From: Microbacterium sp. 18062
GTDB taxonomy: Bacteria > Actinomycetota > Actinomycetes > Actinomycetales > Microbacteriaceae
Assembly (NCBI RefSeq): GCF_902706225.1
Contig: NZ_CACSKB010000030.1
Span: 1 to 51,368 of the forward strand
DNA length: 51,368 nt
Direction of reading: 5' to 3'
A program made the position numbers and the translations under genes. Of this stretch, positions 1-9,490 are shown piece by piece (the first letter of the stretch is position 1; every line of letters begins with the position of its first letter). The notes below the pieces were generated by a model. The model searched no databases and was not told the origin of the DNA. It saw only the letters and a program-made list of their open reading frames with translations.

Positions 1-105
1 CTCCACGGCGAGCTCGACATGCGCACCCCGATCGAGATCGAGGACGCGTACTACGCTGACCAAGAATCCGCCGAACCAGCACCCGCTGGCCAAGGCTCCC
101 GATAG
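1..105 (+). CDS. IS3-family transposase, C-terminal end (cut by window edge)
   Basis: The first 34 codons, closed by TAG, read as the tail of an IS3-family DDE transposase. The stretch LHGELDMRTPIEIEDAYY has the 'R/L-H-x-x-L-G/D-x-x-TP-x-E-x-E-x-x-YY' form that follows the last catalytic glutamate in actinobacterial OrfB/integrase-core proteins. The catalytic DDE residues lie outside the window, so it cannot be told whether the element is intact. The 209 bases after the stop (106-314) hold no gene that I can see and should contain the right end of the element, but I could not place its terminal inverted repeat without the left end. The family call is recognition from motif form only. Confidence 0.65.
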   Translation, partial: LHGELDMRTPIEIEDAYYADQESAEPAPAGQGSR

Positions 106-314
106 GAACAAAAGTCAGGCCGATTCAGACAAATCGAGACGCCACTGCACCAGACCCGTCCACCTCGGGTCATCGGCATACTGCGACAGGCTCCCTATTC
201 AAGGAAGAGCGCAAACTCCGTCCAGCTGCCACGCCAGAGCTGGATGATCTCCGCGTACCGCTCGCCCCGCTCTCCTCGAACCGGCCTCTCGCCGCAAGAA
301 TTCTAAACGCTACG

Positions 315-2436
315 CTACGAGAATTTGAAAGCGAGGTTGATATTTCCATCGTGGTAGATATAGAGCGTGTGTCGTATTAACCCTTCTTTGAAGTAGGTGT
401 AGGTGCTCCTTTTCAGCCGTATCTGAAGATTCTGGTCCCATGTGACACTAACGCCGGCATCGCCTCTAAATATTGATAGAGATCTCGCTCTTGTGGACTC
501 AATGCTCCGAGGGTTAAAACGTTCTTGATCGTCAATTTTTATTGCGTCATCGACGCGAAGAAGGAAGGGGATAACCTCCTGCGTGGTAGTCTTTGCGCGT
601 ATGCGCATTGACAGTTTGTTATCTTCGAAGGTCACAAACTTGGACACCATCTTCTCGTCGTCGGAAAAACTGGCCGTGAACAAGCCGGAAACTGACACGA
701 GATCTTCCGGGTCTATTTCGGGATCCGAAATAGAGTTCCCCTTAAAATAGGTGCCAATCGAATCGATCCGCGCGCTATCCATTCCGTCCGAGGTGGACGT
801 CCAGTACCCTTCCGAAGACCCACCTCGTGATGCGACCAGCGTTCCGAATCTCGGGCCCCATAGGAGCCCAGGGCCTGAGCGGACGCGATCAGTTGCACGC
901 TTACCGGTTGATCCCGCGAAATAATACCCGGGGCGTCGCACAAACAGAAAGCTTTGCTCGCCGGGCGAGTTGAAGGAACGGGTAAATCGACTCTCCTTCA
1001 AGGGCGTCATATTGTTGATCTGCGCTTCGCGTTCGCTTGCGTCGGCACCCAAGCGTGCGGCTGGAATCTGGTGCATCAGGCGAGGTCGAATATCTCCTCT
1101 CTCGCGAGGAGATATGTCCGAGGAGCTCTGAGCCCAAGACGAGCGTGCTTCCATCTTCTCGGCTCGCGTTTCGAAGAAGACTGAGATGCTTGGAACAAAG
1201 TCGATAAACTGCCGACCGAAAGCGCGAGCATCTCGAGAATCCTCCGGGGTTCCCGTAAGCTCCGGGAGCGTCGTGCGTGTGTTAAGTGCATCGAAAACGA
1301 CGAAGCCAGAGCCGTCAAATTCAGGCAACGCCATGAGGCTGGTAAAGCCTACCCACTTGCGCACCATATGAATCAATCGAGGATCGTGGGTTTGCTGATA
1401 GAGCTCAGCGAGATAGGGGAGGGTGACGGCGAGACCGTACCCGAGGTCGGTTCCCCCCTCTTCGAGGAAGTACCCGGCCGCAGATTGCCCATTATCTTCA
1501 AGCCAGGCGATCCGCCTGGGCACATCGGAAGCAATGGTTTGGTCTTGGAGTGCATCGGCGACCCGCGAAACACCCACCAGCCCCGCAACGACTTGGTTGG
1601 AAGGCACTCGCGGCGAGGACCAATACCCACGCTCGGACGACATGATCCATTCGCTGCTCGCGGCTAGTGTGTGTTCCAATTCGGAGAGTTGGTGCGGCAG
1701 TGCTTGTGACGATCTAAGATCGGCGAGAACTGAAGTCAGGGCGACCGTCCCGAAGGCTGTGGGTGCGAGTCGGCTAAGTCCCTCCTCGCCTTCAGGGAAT
1801 CCTCCGTCTGTGGCTTGTAGCCTCATATAGAAGTTCAGTGCAATTTCGATTCGTGCGAGTAGCGTGTCGTCGTGGTAATAGGGATTCCACGACCGTTCAT
1901 TGGCGTAGAACCAGGTGAGCGACGCCACCTGCTCCATGATCCGCGCATTTTCTGGATTGCATGGTTCTCGACACCATCCGTCACCTATCCATCCGCGCAG
2001 CGGTGACCGATCATCCACTATGCTATTGGCTAGTGGGGCGACCGCGAGAAGAAATTCGGCGAGTATTTGTTCTCGCGGTGCAAATTGCTGCCGCTGGAGG
2101 GCTTTGCATTGATAATGCTGCGACCTTCGGAAGCTCAGTCGATTGGTTTGTGCCTTCAGTAGGTGTTGGCGGCATCACGAAACGGTCGCTTTCGTCCGAG
2201 CGAATCAAAGTCGCGAGTCCCAGCCCTCCGAGCGCGGCTATTCCCCCGGCGGCGGCGACGCTAAGGAGTTTACGGCGCGTCACTCGGCGTATATGCGGCG
2301 TTTCCTCGTGCTCTTTGCGTTCGTCCAAAATGGTCTCACTTTCGCCGTTACCGACGATTCGGGGCTTTCGCGGGGTACTCGGAAGAAGGGGGCTGGGTAG
2401 TGCCACATTTCTCATTGGGGCGCGAATAGTTCTCAC
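315..2436 (-). pseudogene. Tat-exported protein of unknown function, split by a +1 frameshift
   Basis: Two frames on the minus strand join into one gene. The upstream part (start GTG 2436 or ATG 2415) carries a twin-arginine signal, RRKLLSVAAAGG at about residues 54-65, followed by a hydrophobic stretch and a polar linker. The downstream frame is open from about 2160 and reads QRQQFAPREQILAEF before its first listed start at 2018, so the real coding sequence runs through that point. The shift lies near 2100-2110, at an AAAGCCCTCC run, and fits one extra base. The mature protein (about 640 residues) looks like a helical N-terminal half followed by a beta-rich C-terminal half, as in polysaccharide lyases and heparinase II/III-like proteins, but I see no diagnostic motif. 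Base composition is clearly less GC-rich than its surroundings. It precedes the sugar transferase gene by about 110 bases, so a role in exopolysaccharide handling is an inference. Sequencing error is the main alternative to a true pseudogene. Confidence 0.6.
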
Positions 2437-2542
2437 ATCCGCGACGCTTGGGTCGAGGGGTGCGAGTCTCTGATCAATTTCTCTGCAAACGATGCTACGC
2501 GGGGCGACTATCTACGTCCAACATAAGTACTCGGGGTTCAGC

Positions 2543-4210
2543 TCAATGAGCACTATCCCCGGGAGCTATGACGGCTTTAGCTGTCTTTGCCAAGATCGCC
2601 AGATCCCCGACGAGGGACCAGTTCTCCACGTAGAAAAGATCGAGACGTACCGCATCCTCCCACTCAAGAATGGACCGCCCGCTGACTTGCCAGAGACCCG
2701 TGAGACCGGGACGCGTAAGCAATCGGCGTCGTGCGGCATCCGAGTAGAGCGCCACTTCGGCGGCAATCTGTGGGCGGGGGCCGACGAGGCTCATCGAACC
2801 ACCCAGCACGTTGAACAACTGGGGAAGTTCGTCGAGCGAATACTTGCGGATGAATCGTCCGACGGGTGTGACCCGCGGATCGTCCTTGATCTTGAAGAGT
2901 GGCTTCTCGCTCGTACCCTGAGCCTCGAGAAGCGCTTTGAGCTCCTTATCGGCTCCTACACGCATTGACCGGAACTTCAGCATGTAGAAAGGACGCCCGT
3001 GGTGTCCGACGCGCTCTTGCTTGTAGAGCAGCGGACCATTGCTCGTGAACGCCACAGCCATCGTGACGGCAAGCAGGATCGGAGAGAGCAATATGATGAA
3101 CGTGGTCGCACCAAGGACATCAAATGTCCGCTTGACGAAGGCCTGCCCTTTCGAGAAGCGAGGCGTCTCGACGTGAATCAGCGGAAGGCCTGCGACCGGC
3201 CGGGTGTGTAGCCGCGGGCCTGCGATATCGACGATGCTCGGCGCGAGCACGAGGTGCTGACGGCCGGCCTGCAGGTTCCACGAGATTTGCTTCACCTTGT
3301 CGGGCGGCAGCTCGTCCGTGCTGGTGACCGCGACCGTGTCGGCGTTCGTCAGATACATCGCCCGCTCCACGGAGTTGACGGAGCCCATCATCGGGATGCT
3401 CGTACCGGGCACGGTGCCCGCCACCGTGCCGCTTGGAGTGCAGGCGCCGACCACGTCGTACCCCGCGCTCGGGTTGCGTTGCAGTTCGCGAGCGATCTGG
3501 GCGACGGAATCCACTGAGCCGACGAGCAGTACACGGGCAGAGAACTCGCCAGATGCTCGTTTCGCAATGAGCCACTGTCGCCACAGCCATCGGGTGAGGA
3601 GGAGCACGGCCACGCCGAGAGGCAGGCTGATCAGGAGGAATCCACGTGCCACATCGATCCGCGTAAGGAACGCGACGATCGCGATCGCTCCGAAGAGACG
3701 AAGACTCGCATCGGCGACACGGACATACTCTGCTGACCCGGTACCGATCACGCGATCGCTTCGCGAGTCGCTCCACGAAAGCGCCGCGAGCCACGCCAAG
3801 ACGAGTCCGGCTGAGAAGAGCCAGTAAGAGACATCATTGATGCGGCTGTCTTGCATGATCGACAGCTGTGCATTGCCGAGACCGAACCACGCGATCTGTG
3901 TACCGAACACGACCCAGACGAGAGCGAGGAAGTCGGTGATCAAGAGTCTGCGTTGGTAGCTGCGGCGCCAGTTTCTCACTGAAGGCTTGTGGGGAAGAGG
4001 CGTTGAACTGGTGATCGGCGTCGAGGTTGATGTCCCCTGCGCTGCATGCTGCTCGTCTGACTGTTGCGATGGCTCCAGCGACTCCGTCGTCGCATCGACC
4101 TGGCTATCGGTCGACACATCATCCCCCTGAGTATCTGGCGAGCGGCTGACGCCGGGAACACTAGCAGCCGATTGTGTCGGCGGTGTGTCCGGTCGAAAAT
4201 CTGCTGTCAC
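2543..4210 (-). CDS. Exopolysaccharide polyprenyl glycosylphosphotransferase (bacterial sugar transferase)
   Basis: This 555-residue membrane enzyme belongs to the WcaJ/CpsE/WbaP-type polyprenyl-phosphate hexose-1-phosphate transferases, which load the first sugar of a repeat unit onto undecaprenyl phosphate. After a disordered, Ser/Thr/Pro-rich N-terminus (about 1-75) come four hydrophobic segments (about 88-200), a Rossmann-like middle domain (about 220-330, CoA-binding-3 type), a re-entrant or membrane helix (about 360-390) and the catalytic domain. That domain shows [22 protein letters not shown], the acidic SLDELPQ motif, LVGPRP and [14 protein letters not shown], all hallmarks of the family. 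The start is GTG at 4210. Length is normal. No other glycosyltransferase is visible, so the rest of any polysaccharide locus lies elsewhere or was lost. Confidence 0.92.
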   Translation of the reverse strand: MTADFRPDTPPTQSAASVPGVSRSPDTQGDDVSTDSQVDATTESLEPSQQSDEQHAAQGTSTSTPITSSTPLPHKPSVRNWRRSYQRRLLITDFLALVWVVFGTQIAWFGLGNAQLSIMQDSRINDVSYWLFSAGLVLAWLAALSWSDSRSDRVIGTGSAEYVRVADASLRLFGAIAIVAFLTRIDVARGFLLISLPLGVAVLLLTRWLWRQWLIAKRASGEFSARVLLVGSVDSVAQIARELQRNPSAGYDVVGACTPSGTVAGTVPGTSIPMMGSVNSVERAMYLTNADTVAVTSTDELPPDKVKQISWNLQAGRQHLVLAPSIVDIAGPRLHTRPVAGLPLIHVETPRFSKGQAFVKRTFDVLGATTFIILLSPILLAVTMAVAFTSNGPLLYKQERVGHHGRPFYMLKFRSMRVGADKELKALLEAQGTSEKPLFKIKDDPRVTPVGRFIRKYSLDELPQLFNVLGGSMSLVGPRPQIAAEVALYSDAARRRLLTRPGLTGLWQVSGRSILEWEDAVRLDLFYVENWSLVGDLAILAKTAKAVIAPGDSAH

Positions 4211-4286
4211 GATTCGAAGGCTCCTCAGAGGAGCGTAGCGGGGATGGCCCGCGAGCGCTGTCCGCCGTTCGGTGGACGAGGTGCGG

Positions 4287-4400
4287 GTGGGGCGCTTCGT
4301 CTCGCCTTCGGCTCGCTCAGCGACCGGGGTGGAGTGGCTCGTTCAGCGACCGGGGTGGGGCGCTTCGTCTCGCCTTCGGCTCGCTCAGCGACCGGGGTGG
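4287..4400. repeat. Two identical 46-bp direct repeats of the Microbacteriaceae 'cgcttcgtctcgcc' type
   Basis: Positions 4287-4332 and 4355-4400 are identical 46-mers beginning GTGGGGCGCTTCGTCTCGCC and ending GACCGGGGTGG. The 22 bases between them contain a third, partial unit (gctcgttcagcgaccgggg). Each unit contains short complementary parts that could fold. Related single units sit at 5938-5972 and 6827-6870. The array fills the gap between the hydrolase pseudogene and the sugar transferase; no gene is visible in 4211-4483. Confidence 0.8.
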
Positions 4401-4483
4401 GGTGGGCTCGCTCGGCGGCCGGGAGGTCGTATGCTCAGCTCGCGCAGCGGCCGAAGAGGAGGTTGGTTCGCGAGGCGAGTGGA

Positions 4484-5879
4484 TCAACCGAGTCCGAAGG
4501 CACGCATCAGAGCGGTTCCGGCGGCCCACATCCCCGCGCAGCAGGCGGCGGCCGCGAGCGCGCCCGCCAGATAGAGTCGCCGGGCGACGCGTGGCGCGTA
4601 TGGGGCCAGGCACAACTGCTCGGTGCCGACCAGCGCCTCGACGAGAGCGATTCCTGTGTGGGCCTTCTTGAAGTACCGCATGTGCTCCCGATGCCAGTGG
4701 CGTAGAGGCGCGGTCGGCACGTATCGCACCGGCGAGCCCGGCTTGACGGGGCCGAGGCAGACGGGGTCGAGCAGAGACTTCACGATCATCACCTCGCACT
4801 CCGGCTGACGGGGGACATCTGCCGGCCAACGCCTGGTCAAGACGACCAGCACGAGCGTCACGGAGAGCACGGCGAGCAGGGCGATGCCGCCCGGGAGGAA
4901 CTCGAACGCGGCGCGGAACAGCGCATCCGAGGAGGCTTCGGCTGTGACGGCGGCATCCGACGCGGCGGAGGCCGAGCCCGTCCACGCCGCCGCGACCAGC
5001 TGCTGTCCCATCTCCCACAGCGTGATGCAGGCCGTGCTCAGCAGCCGCCAGCACGACGCCACGAGGATCCCGAACAGTGCGGGAGCGATGAGCGCATGCG
5101 CCCAGAGCGCCACCGGCAGAAGCGGACTGCGGCGCAGGGTGCGCAGCATCCCCAGCTGCGTCTCGCCCGACCCCACCCACACGCATCCGTCCGGCGGTTC
5201 GAGCAGCGCGACCCGGCGACAGAGCTCCGCTCCCTGCGAGTGGCCCCACAAGGACGGTCGCATCGGCCTTCGCACGCGCCTCGCGCATCATCTCGAGGAC
5301 GTAGGAGATCGCCGACTCGTCCAGCAGATCGGAACGATAGCTCCACGCATCGCCGAACCATACGCTGATCACCTCGCCGATCCGCCGCCGTGTGCAGGGA
5401 TGGACGAGAGCGAAGGGCAGCAGGACCAGCGCGATCACGAGCACGAGCGGCGCGACCACCAGGCACAGCACGATCGCGAGGCACGCCAGCAGGGTGTGCC
5501 GTAGCTCGTCCACGCGGCGCCGGCGGGGGAACGCCTCGCCGATGTCGTGCCACCACAGCGCCACGGTGGCCCACAGGACGAACGGAGCGACGCGCAGCAT
5601 CCATCCCAGCGTCCGTCGATGTGACACCGGCTCGACGCGGGCGTCCCACCACGCGTCGCGGAAGACCACATCGAACGGCGGATGGTCGGGAAGTGCCACG
5701 CGTGCGCGGACGGTGTCGACGTCTTCCGCCGCCGCCAAGGGGATGAACCTGCCGCCGAGCTCTGCTGTGCCCAACGCGAACGCATGGGCGACCTCGCGCG
5801 CGGTCTGCCCCCGCGCCTGCGTGCCGATGCCGTGCACGCACACCAGCGCGTACGTCGGCACACGCTCCTGCTCGGACAT
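4484..5879 (-). pseudogene. Membrane alpha/beta hydrolase, copy 1, frameshifted at the nucleophile elbow
   Basis: This is a paralog of the intact gene at 23379-24773, with very high identity along its length. The start is ATG 5879 (SEQERVPTYALVCVHGIG). The reading frame breaks where the intact copy encodes GHSQG: here the plus strand has CCCC at 5244-5247 where the other copy has CCC, so one extra base shifts the frame exactly at the catalytic serine motif. Downstream of the shift the second frame continues as WGHSQGAELCRRVALLEPP and runs to the stop at 4484 with all membrane segments kept. Both halves still look like well-conserved coding sequence, so the lesion is recent, a sequencing error, or a homopolymer phase switch. 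See the intact copy for the domain layout. Confidence 0.85.
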
Positions 5880-5937
5880 GGGGCGATCCTCGCAGATGCC
5901 GGACCATGGACGGTCAAGAGCCGTGGCGGGCACGTGG

Positions 5938-5972
5938 ATCGCTTCGTCTCGCCTTCGACTTCCTCAGCGAGC
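5938..5972. repeat. Single intergenic repeat unit, 'cgcttcgtctcgcc' type
   Basis: The bases tcgcttcgtctcgccttcg followed by a variant of the 'ctcagcgagcg' half match the units at 4287-4400. It lies between the 3' end of the SDR gene (stop at 5987) and the 5' end of the hydrolase pseudogene, where a terminator for the SDR gene would be expected. Confidence 0.6.
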
Positions 5973-5986
5973 GTGCCGCGGGCGGG

Positions 5987-6757
5987 TCACCTGACGAGAG
6001 TGCGTCCTCCGTCGATGACCAGGAGCTGGCCCGTGACGAAAGAGGCCTCGTCGCTGGCGAGGTAGCGGAAGCCGTTCGCGATGTCGTCGGGGCGTCCGAC
6101 GCGGCGTATCGGCTGCGACTCTGCCGTCGCGCCGATCCCGAGAGCCCCGAGCGAGTTCGCGGCGTCGAGAGTCTGCGGCGTCTCGATGATCCCCGGCGCG
6201 ATGGCGTTGACGGTGATGCCGTCGGGCCCCACTTCGGCGGCGAGGCTGCGCACGAGACCGACGACGCCCGCTTTGGCGGCGGAGTAGTGCACGTGCTCTG
6301 TCCAGGACTCCTGGTTTCCCACCGTGGACGACGTCGCGAGCAGCCGCCCGTGCCCGGCCGCGCGCATGGGCCCGAGGGCGGCACGGAACAGGCGCCACAC
6401 CCCGGTGAGATCGACATCGATCAGATCGCTCCAGGCCGCATCGTCCAACTGTGCGGCGGCAACCTTGCGGGCGATCGCCGCGTTCGCGAGCACGATGTCG
6501 AGCCGACCGAAGCGGTGCAGCGCCGTGGACACCAGGGCATCGACATCCTCGGAGCGACGAACATCCACCGCCTGCGAGATCGCCGTCACCCCCTTCGCTG
6601 CGGCCGTCTCGATGACACCGGCGATGTCGTGACCGTCCGGCGCGTAGTCGGCGAGCACGAGCGAGGCGCCGGCATCAGCGAACGCGAGCGCGGTCGCGGC
6701 ACCGATTCCCGATGCCGCCCCGGTGATGATGGCGACGCGGCCCGACAGATCGAGCAT
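5987..6757 (-). CDS. SDR-family NAD(P)-dependent oxidoreductase
   Basis: This 256-residue classical short-chain dehydrogenase has the expected layout: the cofactor motif TGAASGIG at about 13-20, an Asp after beta-2 (LVLADY) that favours NAD(H), the structural motif NAAIA at about 91-95, the catalytic Ser in ATSSTVGN, and YSAAK with the catalytic Tyr/Lys about 14 residues later. The C-terminus has the usual PGIIETP and GQLLVIDGG motifs. Substrate cannot be predicted. It stands alone between repeats; the remains of a second SDR lie just upstream, so this may once have been a dehydrogenase pair. Confidence 0.9.
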   Translation of the reverse strand: MLDLSGRVAIITGAASGIGAATALAFADAGASLVLADYAPDGHDIAGVIETAAAKGVTAISQAVDVRRSEDVDALVSTALHRFGRLDIVLANAAIARKVAAAQLDDAAWSDLIDVDLTGVWRLFRAALGPMRAAGHGRLLATSSTVGNQESWTEHVHYSAAKAGVVGLVRSLAAEVGPDGITVNAIAPGIIETPQTLDAANSLGALGIGATAESQPIRRVGRPDDIANGFRYLASDEASFVTGQLLVIDGGRTLVR

Positions 6758-6826
6758 TGTGGAGTCCTCTTCTCATTGGGAGTGTGTTTCCGTCCCTCGT
6801 GCACTCACGCGGGACGGGTGCCGCGA

Positions 6827-6870
6827 CCTTTCGTCTCGTCGCTTCGCTCCTTGCTCAGGGACCGGTTCCG
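6827..6870. repeat. Single intergenic repeat unit, 'ctttcgtctcgtcgcttcgc' type
   Basis: A member of the same family as 4287-4400, ending gctcagggaccggttccg. It overlaps the stop codon of the SDR remnant (6855-6857), as a 3'-terminator-like repeat would. Confidence 0.55.
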
Positions 6871-7101
6871 GGGCGGTTGGCGGGTGAGTAGGCAGTCCAG
6901 CCCCCGTCGACGGCGAGCACATGTCCGCTGACGAACGTGCAGTCGTCCGAGGCGAGGAACAGGATGGACCCCGCGACATCCTCCGGTCGCCCCAGACGGG
7001 GGAAGGGCGTGCGGCTGAGGGAGAACTCCGTCGCCGCGTCGATCGCGCCGGAGGCGAGGTACTCCCCAAGGCGCGGATGCTCCTGATCCTTCTTCTGAGC
7101 A
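6855..7101 (-). pseudogene. SDR oxidoreductase remnant (C-terminal third only)
   Basis: An open frame without a start codon encodes about 80 residues that are plainly the end of a short-chain dehydrogenase: [20 protein letters not shown], then [20 protein letters not shown] and a short tail before TGA at 6855-6857. The Rossmann motif, active-site Tyr/Lys and start are missing. The homology stops at about 7101-7107, immediately before the 102-bp repeat at 7116, so the breakpoint coincides with that repeat. It is too short and start-less to be expressed as an enzyme. Confidence 0.85.
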
Positions 7102-7115
7102 CGGCACGCTCCATC

Positions 7116-7217
7116 GACGAGATCCGAGACGCATTCGACGAGGACGTGTCCCTAAGAAACCACTTTCAGCCCGAGAAACCATGAATGCCGTGGTTTCCCG
7201 CGAGGGATCTGGTTTCT
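7116..7217. repeat. 102-bp direct repeat (R1) containing the 63-bp GAAACC/GGTTTC palindromic element
   Basis: This block matches 17784-17885 at 98 of 102 positions. Its last 63 bases (7155-7217) form a nested palindrome: outer arms AGAAACCA / TGGTTTCT and inner arms GAAACCA / TGGTTTC. The same 63-bp element, without the 39-bp left flank, recurs at 23265-23327. Sequence similarity ends sharply at both ends, as expected for a small mobile or recombinogenic element. Confidence 0.9.
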
Positions 7218-7421
7218 GATGGCGGGATCCTCGCGTCTGCGGGCAGAACGCGCAGTGGTGCGACCGGGATCGCGAATTGGGCTACTCGTCTGGTCTTTTT
7301 TCACGGCGCGTGGAGGTTGCAAGTCGCGCAATTGTCTTGTCACGGCATACGCACGCCAAAGAAACATCGAACTCCCACGATGAAGGGACCAAGGAGCCGA
7401 ACCTGATCCGGAGGGCGCATC
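7218..7421 (+). other. Non-coding leader region of the first peptide-type ABC operon
   Basis: No gene is visible between the repeat and the GTG start at 7422. The section 7290-7400 is less GC-rich and must hold the promoter of the importer operon. I see no hexamer pair good enough to name. The ribosome binding site GGAGGG lies at about 7410-7415, ahead of the GTG. Confidence 0.5.
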
Positions 7422-8558
7422 GTGCTGATCGACACCACGACTGAACCAGCGCCGCAGATGGCGCCTTCGGCTGTGCAGCCGTCCGGACCAGTGCGCGACC
7501 TGGTCGCTCTGCGCCGTCGCCGCGTTCTGGCAGAGACCGCCGCGTGGCTTGTCCGCATCCTCTTGACGTGGATCGCGTCGGTGATCGCCTTCGCCGTTCT
7601 CGCCTTCTTTCTCGTGAAGCTCGTTCCCGGCGACCCCGTGCTCGTCGCCTCAGGCGGCCGTCTCAGCGGTGAGGACTACGAGCGGGCGCGGGCCGAGCTC
7701 GGGCTGGATCTGCCGCTGTGGCAGCAGTTCGGTGAGTATCTGATGCAGTTGCTGCGTCTCGATCTCGGCACGTCGATCGTGACCGGGCGTCCCGTCGCCG
7801 AGGACCTCGCCGTGAGGGTGCCCGCGACGCTCGAGCTCATCACGCTCGGTCTCGCCGGAGGCGTGATCGCGGCACTGCTTCTCTCTCACCTCGTGGTCAC
7901 GCACAAGGGCTCGTGGTGGACGCGCCCGCTCATCGCGTACGCGCGTTCCGCGGGAGCACTTCCCGAATACGTGCTCGGCATCGCCTTCATCTTCGTCTTC
8001 TACACGACGCTGCGCCTCGCGCCGGCGCCGACCGGCCGCCTCTCGCCGATGCTCATCGCCCCGCCCACGACGACCGGCTTCAGTCTGCTCGACGCGCTGA
8101 TCGCCGGCGACCTGAGAGCGTTCGGATCCTATGCGGAGCACCTGACCCTCCCGGTGCTCGTGATGATCGTCGCGCACACCGCGATCCTCATGAAGACGAT
8201 GATCCCGAGTCTGGATGCGGCGATCGATGCACCGTCGACGCGTTTCCGGATCGCATCGGGCGCATCGCGCCGCGCCGTGTACATCGGCATCTACCGCAGC
8301 GCACTGCCATCCATGATCACGATGCTCGGCATGCTCTTCGGCCTCTTCGTCGGAGGAGCGGTCGTGCTCGAAGCGCTCTTCGGCCTCGGCGGCACCGGCC
8401 AGTACGCGGTGGACGCCGTCAACGGATCCGACGTCTACGCGTTGCGCTCGGTGCTCGTGGTGATCGCGGCGGTGTGCCTGGCCGTGTACCTGCTCATCGA
8501 CATCGTCAACGGCGTCCTCGATCCGCGACGGCGGACCGGGAGAAAGACGGAGGCATGA
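7422..8558 (+). CDS. ABC importer permease, DppB/OppB type (importer 1)
   Basis: A 378-residue inner-membrane permease of the peptide/nickel/opine importer class. After a cytosolic N-terminus come a first membrane helix (about 45-70), the conserved VPGDPV motif of DppB proteins (about 69-74), a periplasm-side loop with ELGLDLPLWQQF, and five further helices; the EAA-type cytoplasmic loop that docks the ATPases is in the stretch around FRIASGASRRAVYIG. The GTG start at 7422 is chosen because of GGAGGG upstream. The next permease begins at the stop codon, so the two are translationally coupled. Substrate may be a peptide or, given the monooxygenase downstream, a chelate or other peptide-like compound. 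Confidence 0.9.
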   Translation: MLIDTTTEPAPQMAPSAVQPSGPVRDLVALRRRRVLAETAAWLVRILLTWIASVIAFAVLAFFLVKLVPGDPVLVASGGRLSGEDYERARAELGLDLPLWQQFGEYLMQLLRLDLGTSIVTGRPVAEDLAVRVPATLELITLGLAGGVIAALLLSHLVVTHKGSWWTRPLIAYARSAGALPEYVLGIAFIFVFYTTLRLAPAPTGRLSPMLIAPPTTTGFSLLDALIAGDLRAFGSYAEHLTLPVLVMIVAHTAILMKTMIPSLDAAIDAPSTRFRIASGASRRAVYIGIYRSALPSMITMLGMLFGLFVGGAVVLEALFGLGGTGQYAVDAVNGSDVYALRSVLVVIAAVCLAVYLLIDIVNGVLDPRRRTGRKTEA

Positions 8559-9427
8559 TGGCAGCGCTCACGATGCGCACGGGGCGCCCGCCCGTCCTCT
8601 CGCGGCGCAGACGAGCCGTTCCCTCTCAACGGCTGCTGGCGGCGCTGCCCTTCCTCGTCCTGCTGATCGTCGCGCTTCTCGGGCCCGTGATCGTGCCGCA
8701 CGATCCCACACGGGTCGTCGGACCCACGTCCGCCCCGCCGAGCGCTCAGTTCTGGTTCGGCACCGACTCGAACGGTCTCGACGTCTTCTCACGCGTCGTC
8801 TCCGCGACGAGACTCGACATCCTGCTCTCGCTCGCAGTGACGATGCTCGCCACGGTCACCGGGATCCTGCTGGGCATGTTCGTGGGGATGTTCGAAGCAT
8901 CTCACGCCCGTGTGCCGCGCACCGTCGCGCGCGTCCTCGCTCGTGCGCTCGATCTGTTCCAAGCGATCCCGGTGCTGATCGGCGGGCTGGTCGCCGTCTC
9001 GTTCTTCGGCCGCAACGTCGTCGTCATCGCGCTGGCGCTGGCCGCCGTGCTGATGCCGTTCCAGGCTCGTCTTGTGCGCACAGAGGTGCTGAGGGTGCGT
9101 TCCGAGGCCTACATCGACGCAGCACGCATCTCCGGTGAGAGCAGCCTACGGCTGCTCTGGGGCCACGTGCTCCCGAACTCCGCGAGTCCGGCGCTCGAGA
9201 ACACCTCAGCGGTGTTCGGCATGGCGATTATCTTCAGTGCGGGCCTCGGCTTCCTGGGTGTCGGCATCCCCCTGCCGACACCCGAATGGGGCAGCATGCT
9301 CGCGATCGGGGCTGCCGACGCCGCAGTCGGGCGGTGGTGGCCCGCCTTCTTCCCGGCGCTGGCGCTGTGCTTCGCGGTGTGGGCGGCCTCGGCGTTCGCA
9401 GCCGCACTCTTCGACAGACGTCGCTGA
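8558..9427 (+). CDS. ABC importer permease, DppC/OppC type (importer 1)
   Basis: This 289-residue partner permease has the DppC signature: a short N-terminus with one membrane helix, then HDPTRV, FGTDSNGLDVFSRVV (the 'GTD..GRD..SR' motif), and five helices with the ATPase-docking loop around AARISGESSLRLLWGHVLPN. The ribosome binding site GGAGG at 8549-8553 is better spaced for ATG 8558 than for the ATG at 8555 that precedes it; either gives essentially the same protein. It ends 63 bases before the binding-protein gene. Confidence 0.9.
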   Translation: MAALTMRTGRPPVLSRRRRAVPSQRLLAALPFLVLLIVALLGPVIVPHDPTRVVGPTSAPPSAQFWFGTDSNGLDVFSRVVSATRLDILLSLAVTMLATVTGILLGMFVGMFEASHARVPRTVARVLARALDLFQAIPVLIGGLVAVSFFGRNVVVIALALAAVLMPFQARLVRTEVLRVRSEAYIDAARISGESSLRLLWGHVLPNSASPALENTSAVFGMAIIFSAGLGFLGVGIPLPTPEWGSMLAIGAADAAVGRWWPAFFPALALCFAVWAASAFAAALFDRRR

Positions 9428-9490
9428 GCTTCCGCGTCCCCGGCTCACCCTCCATCCCTGTTCCACCCGACAGATACCCAGGAGAACCTC

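Noticed and set aside
4484..5879. Programmed ribosomal frameshift producing the full hydrolase
   Set aside because: The intact paralog needs none, no stimulatory structure or typical slippery heptamer is visible, and the change is a plain one-base difference in a C-run.
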